In this document: positions 28,367 through 36,131 of the stretch, piece by piece
Layout of the letters: each line of letters begins with the position of its first letter
How positions within the stretch are numbered: the stretch's first letter is position 1
Source of the DNA: Dysgonamonadaceae bacterium
GTDB taxonomy: Bacteria; Bacteroidota; Bacteroidia; Bacteroidales; Dysgonomonadaceae
Length of the DNA: 64,000 nucleotides
Assembly: GCA_031254645.1 (NCBI GenBank)
Contig: JAIRUA010000012.1
Span: 186,001-250,000, forward strand
Direction of reading: 5' to 3'
Notes under the pieces: generated by a model
Told to the model about the DNA's origin: nothing
What the model saw: only the letters and a program-made list of their open reading frames with translations
The model's database searches: none
Translations under genes and position numbers: made by a program

Positions 28367-29887
28367 ATGAATATAAAACATTTCGGAATCGGTGCGATGC
28401 TTGCCTTAGCAGGCTGCGCACCCAAAACAGAACAAAAAGCGCCCAACATTATCTTCATCTTAGCAGATGACCTCGGATATGGGGACATTTCGGCATTAAA
28501 CCCCGAAAGTAAAATTATCACGCCAAACATCGACAGAATTGCCCGCAATGGCGTTACTTTCACCGACGCACATTCTAATTCGTCGGTGAGTACGCCTACG
28601 CGTTACGGAATTCTCACCGGACGTTACGCTTGGCGAACTCCGCTAAAAGCGGGCGTGTTGAACGGCTATTCCAAAGCGATGATTCCACAAGACCGGACTA
28701 CTATGGCAGGGATGTTGCAACAACAGGGCTATCACACAGCCTGTTTCGGAAAATGGCACTTGGGTTGGGATTGGGCAAATATTGATGCCGGAATCGACAA
28801 TATCGACTATTCGCGCCCGATAACCAACGGACCTATTACGCTCGGATTTGATTATTTTTACGGTTTTAGCGGCTCGTTGGATATGCCCCCTTACGTGTAT
28901 GTGGAAAACGATATGCCCACAGCCTTGCCCGACCGCCTTACGGTTGGAAACAATATTCCTGTGGGACGGGAAGGCTCTGACGGCTCGTTTTGGCGCGAGG
29001 GACCGACGGGAAGCGATTTCGATCATCTCGATTGCCAACCTAACCTAAACCGGAGAGTCATCAAATATATCGGCGAAAAAGCACGGTCGAAACAGCCGTT
29101 TTTCGTGTATTACCCTATGCCTTCGCCACATACGCCCATTCTTCCGACGGAGGAATTTCAGGGAAAATCGGGATTAAACACATACGCCGATTTTGTGTTG
29201 ATGGTTGATAAAATGGTTGGAGATATCATCGATGCACTCGAAAAAAACGGAATATTAGACAACACCATCTTGGTTTTCACTGCCGATAACGGCTGTTCGC
29301 CCTGGGCGGATTTTCCGTTTCTGTTGGAACACGGCCATAATCCAAACTATGTATTTCGCGGAGCAAAGGCAGATTTGTATGAGGGCGGACATCGCGTTCC
29401 CTGCGTGGTGCAGTGGCCCGCGCGCATAGAACCACAAGTGATTAATCAGACCATTTGTCTGATTGATTTTATGGCAACTTTTGCGGAAATTTCCGGATAC
29501 AGTTTGCAAGACAACGAAGCGGAAGACAGTTTTAGCTTGCTGCCGGCGTTGCTCGACGCGAACAATAATGAGCTGATTCGCGAGGCTACCGTACATCATT
29601 CGATCAACGGGGATTTTTCCATTCGTACAGGCAAATGGAAGCTATTGTTGGCGCCCGGCTCAGGTGGATGGAGTTTTCCGCGTCCCGGCGATGAACCTGA
29701 CGGAGCGCCTTCCGTTCAACTGTACGATGTAATTGCCGATGTTGGCGAAACAGTGAACTTGCAAGACCAATATCCCGAAGTAGTGAAAGAGTTGAAAGCC
29801 TTGCTGACGAAGTACATCAATGACGGACGAAGCACTCCGGGAGCAATTCAGAAGAATGAAGGCGAGTTTCCGTGGCGGCAATTATGA
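28367..29887 (+). CDS. Family S1 sulfatase lipoprotein, serine-type formylglycine site
   Basis: 506-residue arylsulfatase-fold enzyme that removes sulfate esters from a glycan. Lipobox LALAGC (Cys17). Metal-binding start NIIFILADDLGYGD. The maturation motif is SVSTPTRYGILTGR, so the residue converted to formylglycine should be Ser75. Later blocks are CFGKWHLGW, FVYYPMPSPHTPI, VFTADNGCSPW and SIRTGKWKLL. A serine-type site needs a radical SAM maturase (anSME), which is not in this window. It is divergent from the second susCD operon and overlaps the upstream end of the ispG frame, whose preferred start lies 29 bp after the sulfatase stop. Sulfated substrate is certain from family; identity is unknown. 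Confidence 0.93.
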   Translation: MNIKHFGIGAMLALAGCAPKTEQKAPNIIFILADDLGYGDISALNPESKIITPNIDRIARNGVTFTDAHSNSSVSTPTRYGILTGRYAWRTPLKAGVLNGYSKAMIPQDRTTMAGMLQQQGYHTACFGKWHLGWDWANIDAGIDNIDYSRPITNGPITLGFDYFYGFSGSLDMPPYVYVENDMPTALPDRLTVGNNIPVGREGSDGSFWREGPTGSDFDHLDCQPNLNRRVIKYIGEKARSKQPFFVYYPMPSPHTPILPTEEFQGKSGLNTYADFVLMVDKMVGDIIDALEKNGILDNTILVFTADNGCSPWADFPFLLEHGHNPNYVFRGAKADLYEGGHRVPCVVQWPARIEPQVINQTICLIDFMATFAEISGYSLQDNEAEDSFSLLPALLDANNNELIREATVHHSINGDFSIRTGKWKLLLAPGSGGWSFPRPGDEPDGAPSVQLYDVIADVGETVNLQDQYPEVVKELKALLTKYINDGRSTPGAIQKNEGEFPWRQL

Positions 29888-29916
29888 TTATTACTACTTT
29901 TGTGAACACCCGAAAT

Positions 29917-31767
29917 ATGATAGATTTTTTCAATTATAATCGTCGCCCCACTGTAGATGTGCACATCGGAAATATCACAATGGGTGGAAATCATCCGGTG
30001 GTTGTACAAACAATGACCAACACTAACACACTCGACACCGAAGCATCGGTAGCGCAATGCGAAAGAATTATTGCTTCGGGTGCAGAACTGATTCGTCTCA
30101 CAGCGCAGGGCGTTCGCGAAGCCAAAAACCTGCAAAACATTCGCGAAGCATTGCACGAAAAAGGGTACTCTACCCCACTTTCTGCCGATATTCATTTCAA
30201 TCCGCGTGCGGCTGATGCAGCTGCCGAAATTGTGGAAAAAGTGCGCATCAATCCGGGAAATTTTGTGGACAAACAACAAACTGTCAGCGAATTGGAATAT
30301 ACCGATGAAGAATATGCACAGGAATTGGCAAAAATTCGTTCGAAATTTGTTCCTTTTCTCAATATTTGCAAAACGCACGGTACGGCGATACGTATCGGCG
30401 TCAATCACGGCTCGTTATCGGCTCGCATTATGAGTCGCTACGGCGATACATCCGAAGGAATGGTGGAATCGTGTATGGAATATTTGCGAATTGCTGTTGA
30501 TGAGGAATTTACGAATATTGTGATTTCGATGAAATCGTCCAACACGCTGCTGATGACTAAAGCAGTACACCTTTTGGTGGAAAAAATGGATGAAGAAAAT
30601 ATTCATTTTCCGCTTCATTTAGGTGTTACCGAAGCGGGCGACGGCGATGATGGACGGATAAAATCGGCGGTGGGTATCGGTGCGTTGTTGAGCGACGGTT
30701 TGGGCGATACCATTCGTGTATCGTTGAGCGAAGATCCCGAAGCCGAAATTCCTGTTGCGCAAAAAATGATAGATTATATTGCTGAAAGAAAAAATCACGA
30801 GTCAATTTCGGGCAAAGCATTTCCCGAATTTTCACCGGTTTCAACTTCAAAGCGCGAAACAAATTCGGTGCAAAATATCGGTGGCGACTTTGTTCTGATA
30901 GTTATTTCCGACCGCAGCAAAACAGACGATATGAGTATTAATCCTCATTTTGTGCCCGATTTTATCTATTATGGGGAGCAATTTCCTGAGGAGTATCTTC
31001 CGGCAATAAATTCAATTATTGATTATAAAAATTGGGACAAGAATGAGAGAGAGTACCCGCTATTTACTATTGATAATCTTGAAAAAATAGTGAGTTGTGA
31101 TGCAGACATCAAATTTGTGCAGCTATCCTATCCGCAACTTTCCAAAGCAGTGATTTCATTATTGAAAAAAGATTCGAAAATTGTGGTGATTCTCACTACA
31201 AATCACATAAACAGCGTAGGAGAACAACGTGCATTTTTTCACAAACTGTTAAACGAAAATTGTAGTACGCCTGTCATTATTCAACGTGATTATTTCGAAA
31301 ACGAGGTTGAGGATTTGCAGATAAAAGCCGGAGTAGATATGGGCACTCTTTTGTTAGACGGTTTTGGAAATGGTATTATGTTGAGCAATGAGGGAAAAGT
31401 CAATGTCAAGGAAATTGATTCTTGCGCCTTCGGTATTCTGCAAGCAGCGCGTGTACGCACGAGCAAAACGGAGTTTATTTCTTGTCCGGGCTGCGGACGC
31501 ACATTGTTTGATTTGCAAACGACTGTAGCGATGATTAAAAAACATTTTTCGCATCTCACACATTTGAAAATCGGTGTGATGGGCTGTATCGTAAACGGTC
31601 CGGGCGAAATGGCTGATGCCGACTACGGTTATGTGGGCGCCGAACGCGGAAAAATTTCACTTTACAAAAAGAAAGTGTGTGTGGAAAAAAGTATTCCAGA
31701 AGCCGAAGCAGTAGAGAAACTAGTTGAATTGATGAAAAAGAATGGAGATTGGGTAGATCCAAAATAA
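29917..31767 (+). CDS. ispG: IspG, 4-hydroxy-3-methylbut-2-enyl diphosphate synthase, large form
   Basis: Iron-sulfur enzyme of the MEP isoprenoid pathway that converts MEcPP to HMBPP in the cytoplasm. At 616 residues it is the large form with a domain inserted between the N-terminal TIM barrel and the C-terminal reductase-like domain, as known in Bacteroidetes and plants. The barrel shows VQTMTNTNTLDTEA, LIRLTAQGVREA and PLSADIHFNPRAA. The [4Fe-4S] ligands are Cys523 and Cys526 (SCPGCGRTLFD) and Cys557 (GVMGCIVNGPGEMADADYG). The frame is open from 29872, overlapping the sulfatase, but homologs begin near MIDFFNYNRRPTV, so the ATG at 29917 is chosen. Housekeeping gene lying between accessory loci. 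Confidence 0.95.
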   Translation: MIDFFNYNRRPTVDVHIGNITMGGNHPVVVQTMTNTNTLDTEASVAQCERIIASGAELIRLTAQGVREAKNLQNIREALHEKGYSTPLSADIHFNPRAADAAAEIVEKVRINPGNFVDKQQTVSELEYTDEEYAQELAKIRSKFVPFLNICKTHGTAIRIGVNHGSLSARIMSRYGDTSEGMVESCMEYLRIAVDEEFTNIVISMKSSNTLLMTKAVHLLVEKMDEENIHFPLHLGVTEAGDGDDGRIKSAVGIGALLSDGLGDTIRVSLSEDPEAEIPVAQKMIDYIAERKNHESISGKAFPEFSPVSTSKRETNSVQNIGGDFVLIVISDRSKTDDMSINPHFVPDFIYYGEQFPEEYLPAINSIIDYKNWDKNEREYPLFTIDNLEKIVSCDADIKFVQLSYPQLSKAVISLLKKDSKIVVILTTNHINSVGEQRAFFHKLLNENCSTPVIIQRDYFENEVEDLQIKAGVDMGTLLLDGFGNGIMLSNEGKVNVKEIDSCAFGILQAARVRTSKTEFISCPGCGRTLFDLQTTVAMIKKHFSHLTHLKIGVMGCIVNGPGEMADADYGYVGAERGKISLYKKKVCVEKSIPEAEAVEKLVELMKKNGDWVDPK

Positions 31768-31775
31768 ACAACAAA

Positions 31776-32321
31776 ATGTACAGAATTACAAATACCGGAA
31801 GCTTTTGTTTGTACGAAAGGCACGTAAATGATCTTTTCAATTATGGGATCGGTATGGGTTTTTCTGAACAAATATGTATGGACGCTATTCACGATGTTTT
31901 TTGTAATCTGTATGTAAATAAAAAATGCGAGGAAATTCTCAATATCAAATATTATCTATTCAGTAGCCTGAAGAACAGGCTTATAGATATTTATAGAAGT
32001 TCTTCAAAATTAAGTACATTTGATATTGAAAGTTTACCCTTTGCTGTTGAAGTCTCTATATTAGATACCATTATTGCTGATGACGAACAAGCTATTCTGA
32101 GAGCAAGTGTGGAAAAATTGATGGCATCGCTCACCAATCGACAACGAGAGGCAATATATTTGAGATATATGCAAGAGTTAAGTTATGAAGAAATCGGTAT
32201 TTTACTTGATATGACTCCGGAATCTGTTAGAAAACTTGTGCATCGAGGAATTGAAAAAATGCGTGATAAGGCGAAGAGTAGCTCTTTGCTTTTGATTTTA
32301 TCATTGCTTTTTCCATTGTAA
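31776..32321 (+). CDS. ECF-type RNA polymerase sigma factor (no adjacent anti-sigma)
   Basis: 181-residue sigma-70 family ECF factor. Region 2 covers about residues 10-80 (FNYGIGMGFSEQICMDAIHDVF, LFSSLKNRLIDIYR) and region 4 covers about 115-165 (LTNRQREAIYLRYMQELSY followed by EEIGILLDMTPESVRKLVHRG), the standard helix-turn-helix. It starts 8 bases after the ispG stop, so it may be cotranscribed with ispG. The frame could open at 31749 inside ispG, but the ATG at 31776 gives a normal start. Bacteroidetes ECF factors of this kind usually sit beside a FecR anti-sigma and a SusC with STN domain. None is adjacent here, while the FecR at 53970-55118 lacks a sigma gene. A terminator follows. Confidence 0.9.
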   Translation: MYRITNTGSFCLYERHVNDLFNYGIGMGFSEQICMDAIHDVFCNLYVNKKCEEILNIKYYLFSSLKNRLIDIYRSSSKLSTFDIESLPFAVEVSILDTIIADDEQAILRASVEKLMASLTNRQREAIYLRYMQELSYEEIGILLDMTPESVRKLVHRGIEKMRDKAKSSSLLLILSLLFPL

Positions 32322-32332
32322 GTATAAAGAAT

Positions 32333-32367
32333 AAAAGGGGCTGACTCGTTTTGAGTCAGCTCCTTTT
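32333..32367. terminator. Bidirectional rho-independent terminator
   Basis: Stem AAAAGGGGCTGACTC pairs with GAGTCAGCTCCTTTT around a GTTTT loop, flanked by A-run and T-run. It lies between the convergent sigma factor gene and PHP gene and can serve both. Confidence 0.85.
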
Positions 32368-32382
32368 CAGAAAACTGTTGTA

Positions 32383-33468
32383 TTAATTAATTCTATACGA
32401 ACACTGTAATCCTTGTCCGGGGCTTACCAATAAATTGGTAACTTCAAAATTAACCCGGCTTTCTCCCTCAATAGGAAATCGAACGGAAATCGAATGCCGA
32501 CTGTGAGGCTTAATTTCATAATCGCGGAAATAAACCACATCTCCCCCGTGTCCTGTTTTCTTAAGACGGAAAGTCAATCCCGATTTATTCAATAAACGTA
32601 CCGTGGCATGAGTTTGACCGCGTGAAATATCAATGATTTCAATCGAGTTTTCAAAAATGGCGCGAAGATATTGCTCTCTGCCAATCAGTTGGTTTTGATA
32701 AAAAATAGCTGTCCGCTGATTATCGAGGGCTTCACGAATGCCTTCTGCCGTGCGCTCTTTGGCGAAAACAAGCGTCATTGTGCGGTGCTCCCCTCGGGCA
32801 AAATCAATATCGGTTTGAATGGGCTGGTGAATATCGGAAGTACCTATCATTGTCAGGTTTTTATCCAGACACCATTGGAAAGATTCTTGACAGAATAAAT
32901 TTCCGTTACAGACTTCAATACCGTGCATCCAACCATTGTTTAAGATTTCGGTATGTTCGTTCCACCATAATGTAGTATCCGGCTGTTGAGCGTCCCAAGA
33001 GGGATGATTCCAAAAAATGAAAGCGTTTTGTTTTTTTGCTTCGGCAAATGATTCCCGCCAATCGTCTTTGGCAAGTGCATCACTATCGCTAAGAAAGATA
33101 GCATTGAAATGTCCGGGAGGCATTGAGCGGGTTATTTCGCTGCCGCGAATTAAAATCACATCGAGGTTATCGGCTACGGGTTTAGCAATCTCGTAAGAGC
33201 GGTTATGAGAGGCTACAATGTCTCTGCCGAATGCCTGCCACTCCAAATGTTCCGTCAACGAAATAGCATCTAAACCTTCGCGATAGGCTTCGTCCACGCG
33301 AACGGTAGGCCAAACAAGACCATCGGAAAACACGGTGTGAATGTGAAAATCGCATTGCAAAGTCTTAAAGCCGAGTATATCCGGAATGACAATGCGATTT
33401 TGTACTTGCGCTTGTCCTGTACTTGCAATTAGGATAGCGAGTAATGGAAGTAATTTTGTTAGGTTCAT
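32383..33468 (-). CDS. Secreted PHP-domain phosphodiesterase (Sb-PDE-like)
   Basis: 361 residues with a signal peptide (1-20, IASTGQA). The PHP metallohydrolase motifs are clear: DFHIHTVFSDG, DAISLTEHLEW, IFWNHPSWDAQQ, MIGTSDIHQP. The metal ligands are mainly His and Asp, so it should be a metal-dependent phosphoesterase acting outside the cytoplasm. A C-terminal beta-sandwich of about 90 residues follows (ENSIEIIDISRGQTHATVRL). It is 21 bp downstream of GH16 and probably in the same operon, but how a phosphodiesterase fits a glucan locus is unclear; phosphorylated glycan or phosphate scavenging from polymer is possible. Family call is good, substrate unknown. Confidence 0.85.
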   Translation of the reverse strand: MNLTKLLPLLAILIASTGQAQVQNRIVIPDILGFKTLQCDFHIHTVFSDGLVWPTVRVDEAYREGLDAISLTEHLEWQAFGRDIVASHNRSYEIAKPVADNLDVILIRGSEITRSMPPGHFNAIFLSDSDALAKDDWRESFAEAKKQNAFIFWNHPSWDAQQPDTTLWWNEHTEILNNGWMHGIEVCNGNLFCQESFQWCLDKNLTMIGTSDIHQPIQTDIDFARGEHRTMTLVFAKERTAEGIREALDNQRTAIFYQNQLIGREQYLRAIFENSIEIIDISRGQTHATVRLLNKSGLTFRLKKTGHGGDVVYFRDYEIKPHSRHSISVRFPIEGESRVNFEVTNLLVSPGQGLQCSYRIN

Positions 33469-33489
33469 ATTTTTGTTGTTTGAAAATGA

Positions 33490-34431
33490 TTATTTTGGAG
33501 CAAAAAATTCTTCCCCTTCGTCGCCGCGTTGATAAATCCTTACGTAATCAACATACATTCTTGCCTCGTAATTATTGTCGGCGTTCAATGCTGTTATTTG
33601 GTGGGCGTTTTCATTGCCTACAATTCCGGTAAAACGTCCGCCAACAGCCAAGTTCAAGAGAATGAAAAACGGTTTGTTGAAAAAATGTCCTGTCGAGTTT
33701 TCGTCTTCAAAATTGTTGGTTGCCATTTGAAAATGCGGCTCTCTATCGGGATATTTGTCCCTGTCGAGGTACATTTTTATCGCATCTTTATCCCAAATCA
33801 CTGTCCAAAGATGAAAACCGTCTTGCAAGCCATAAGGCGAAATCGTATTTGTTGCATCCATACGATAATTTCCGCCGCCAAAACTCGATCCCCAGTGAGC
33901 CGCACCATTATAGTAACAGTCTTGAATGTTTTCTTCAATTCCCTTGTGTGCACCCATTTCTAAAATATCAATTTCACCGCAGGCAGGCCAGCCTGTTTGT
34001 GGGAAATCGTCGCCCATCATCCAAAAGGCAGGCCAAAGTCCGTTTGTGGTTTGAGGAAGTTTTATCCGCGCTTCAATTTTTCCGTATTTTGCTGATACTT
34101 TGCCTTGCGTATTCAATCTGCCCGATGTAAATTTTTTATCGGAAAAATCTTCTTTTCTGGCAGTAATTATCAACGCGCTTACACCGGTTTCAGGCTCAAT
34201 GCCTATCGAAATATTTTCTTCACGATAGTATTGAAGCTCGTAATTTCCTCCGCCCCAGCCGCTTATTTCTATTTGCCAAAAATCTGTGTTTAATTCCGGT
34301 GAATCGAATGTGTCTTCCCAGACTAAGCGGTATTCATCTGCATTTTGATGATTATTTTGTACGCACGCAAACAGACACAAAGAAAAAAATAATAATGCGT
34401 TGGTAAATGAATTTTTGAATAATTTAATCAT
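33490..34431 (-). CDS. GH16 endo-beta-glucanase lipoprotein (laminarinase type)
   Basis: 313-residue lipoprotein (LCLFAC, Cys23) with a concanavalin-like beta-sandwich. The catalytic motif GEIDILEMG gives nucleophile Glu153, assisting Asp155 and acid/base Glu158; the extra residue of the EIDILE pattern with a following M is the beta-bulge form typical of beta-1,3-glucanases. WPAFWMMGDDFPQTGWPA and FHLWTVIWD are also standard. It likely cleaves beta-1,3-glucan or mixed-linkage glucan at the surface. It lies 143 bp after the third susD with a terminator-like hairpin between, and 21 bp before the PHP gene. Its own promoter is probably at 34453-34483. Confidence 0.93.
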   Translation of the reverse strand: MIKLFKNSFTNALLFFSLCLFACVQNNHQNADEYRLVWEDTFDSPELNTDFWQIEISGWGGGNYELQYYREENISIGIEPETGVSALIITARKEDFSDKKFTSGRLNTQGKVSAKYGKIEARIKLPQTTNGLWPAFWMMGDDFPQTGWPACGEIDILEMGAHKGIEENIQDCYYNGAAHWGSSFGGGNYRMDATNTISPYGLQDGFHLWTVIWDKDAIKMYLDRDKYPDREPHFQMATNNFEDENSTGHFFNKPFFILLNLAVGGRFTGIVGNENAHQITALNADNNYEARMYVDYVRIYQRGDEGEEFFAPK

Positions 34432-34452
34432 CGTCGTTTGTTTTAGGAGTTG

Positions 34453-34483
34453 TAAAAGTAAATAAATTTTTTAGATTCGCAAA
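34453..34483 (-). promoter_or_regulatory. Promoter for GH16-PHP operon
   Basis: Minus-strand TTTG (34480-34483) and TACTTTTA (34453-34460) are separated by 19 bp, close to the Bacteroidetes -33/-7 arrangement. The GH16 ATG is 21 bp downstream of the -7 element. Confidence 0.5.
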
Positions 34484-34531
34484 ATTTTATCGCTCAAAAT
34501 CAAAAACTTAATATTTTTTGAATGAGAAAGA

Positions 34532-34564
34532 AAGAGACTATACATTGTTTGTACAGTCTCTTTT
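34532..34564 (-). terminator. Terminator-like hairpin after third susD
   Basis: A 12-bp stem (AAGAGACTGTAC pairing with GTATAGTCTCTT, one G-U pair) with a 7-base loop, followed on the minus strand by TTCTTTCT. It starts 11 bases after the susD stop. Confidence 0.65.
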
Positions 34565-34574
34565 CGAATAATTG

Positions 34575-36122
34575 CTATCTTAATATCCACATTAATCCAT
34601 TCACATCATCGTTCTCACTATTGAATTGATTTTTTAAAGCCTCAATCAAATTATTCCGGTTAAAGTTGGTTTCGGAAGTCGGATAGAGCCAACGCATCGG
34701 CATAGCATTAGTAGCCTGTAAATTCAAATTGGTAGTCGGATCAATTGGAAATTCCGGAAATCTATTTCTGCGATATTCAAAATAACTCATTTGGGCATCT
34801 TGCATAAAGTTAAGGATATAACGTTGCATCCAAATCTGTTTCAGTTGCTCATCAGCAGTTGTTTTAAATGCAGCTTCGCCCGTAAAATAGTTGTCGATGT
34901 ACGTCTGCGTAATGGGCATACCGTGTGCAAAATCTGCATTTGTATTCATTTGGGCTGTCAAAGCTGATCTTACGCCTGTTTTGTAAAAGTCTTCTGCATT
35001 TCCGTTTGTTATCCAGTTTCGAATCCGCGCTTCTGCTAATATCAGTTGTTGTTCGGCAAAGGTAACCATCATTCTCGGTTCGCTCGCCGGATCCGTAAGA
35101 TATCTGAGATTCAATATCGAATATTTGCCTGTCAGAAATTCTGTAGTCAATGTTGTATAGTTTCTTTCCACATCAGGTCCTACAAAAGCTTCAAAATCCG
35201 ATGCAGATAAACCTTCGTGCAATTTCAGAGCAGTGGGTTCTGCAAAATAAAACAGCCGTCTATCGTTTAACCTTGTTAATTCATTGATAAGTAGAGAACT
35301 GATAAGTGTTCTGCTTGTAAACATATCGTTAGTACTCGACACCGGATGTCTGTTTACCGAAGTATATTGTAACCCTAAAAATCCTGTGCTTTCTTCCATC
35401 AAATATCCTCTGTTTACTATTTCTACAAATCGTTCTCTTACTCTCAATGCAGGATCTACTTCCTGTTTACTCAAACTCATCAACACTCTCAAAGCAAATG
35501 CGTTGCTTGCCCTTCGCCATCTGTCGGGGTCGCCATTATATGGAGTTGGGTCGCCATTGAATCTTACTCCTCTGGCAAAATAGGCATCTGCTTCTTTCAA
35601 TTCATCTAATATGCCAATCAAAACATCTCTTTGGGCATCGAATTTTGGGGTATAATTGCCCTGCAATCCTTGTCCGGTTTGGCTGTATGGAATATCTCCC
35701 ACTTCCATTGTGAGCCTGTAAAACATATAAGCCCTTGAGAATTTGGCAATTCCCCTGTATGAAAATTCCATAGCTGTTCCCTGATTTTCAGCGTATTCAA
35801 TCATTCTTTCGATATTCGGCAACACAGTCATTGCGGAAAAAGAGGCGTTGGATAGCTGATTGTACTGGTACGACATCATAGCTTCCTCAACATAGCCGAT
35901 GTATTTCGAGAGTGCATTATGCGCCAAGAACGCTTTTGCGTCTCTGCCTCCAAATCTCAAATTTGCCAATATAATATCGGTAGCCTGCATAGCTGCATTT
36001 GAGGTGGTGATAGAATCCGGATTTGTATTAATATCGTCGAAATTATTACAGCCAATAATTCCTATGCAGAGAAAAATGCCGATTTTTACGATAATTTGTT
36101 TTATACTTTTCATATTGTTCAT
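34575..36122 (-). CDS. SusD-like lipoprotein, SusD_2 type (third pair)
   Basis: 515 residues, lipobox IGIIGC (Cys25), then NNFDDINTNPDSIT, the start typical of the shorter SusD-like_2 family. AAFKTTADEQLKQIWMQRYI and FPEFPIDPTTNLNLQATNAM near the C-terminus also fit this family. It is 9 bp downstream of its susC. This SusD type is often found with FecR/ECF control rather than HTCS control. The neighbouring GH16 suggests a glucan but is in a separate unit, so ligand is uncertain. Confidence 0.9.
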   Translation of the reverse strand: MNNMKSIKQIIVKIGIFLCIGIIGCNNFDDINTNPDSITTSNAAMQATDIILANLRFGGRDAKAFLAHNALSKYIGYVEEAMMSYQYNQLSNASFSAMTVLPNIERMIEYAENQGTAMEFSYRGIAKFSRAYMFYRLTMEVGDIPYSQTGQGLQGNYTPKFDAQRDVLIGILDELKEADAYFARGVRFNGDPTPYNGDPDRWRRASNAFALRVLMSLSKQEVDPALRVRERFVEIVNRGYLMEESTGFLGLQYTSVNRHPVSSTNDMFTSRTLISSLLINELTRLNDRRLFYFAEPTALKLHEGLSASDFEAFVGPDVERNYTTLTTEFLTGKYSILNLRYLTDPASEPRMMVTFAEQQLILAEARIRNWITNGNAEDFYKTGVRSALTAQMNTNADFAHGMPITQTYIDNYFTGEAAFKTTADEQLKQIWMQRYILNFMQDAQMSYFEYRRNRFPEFPIDPTTNLNLQATNAMPMRWLYPTSETNFNRNNLIEALKNQFNSENDDVNGLMWILR

Positions 36123-36131
36123 TTTTTACAA

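Noticed and set aside
29848-30408. 186-codon minus-strand ORF over the start of ispG
   Set aside because: Antisense to the conserved IspG barrel.
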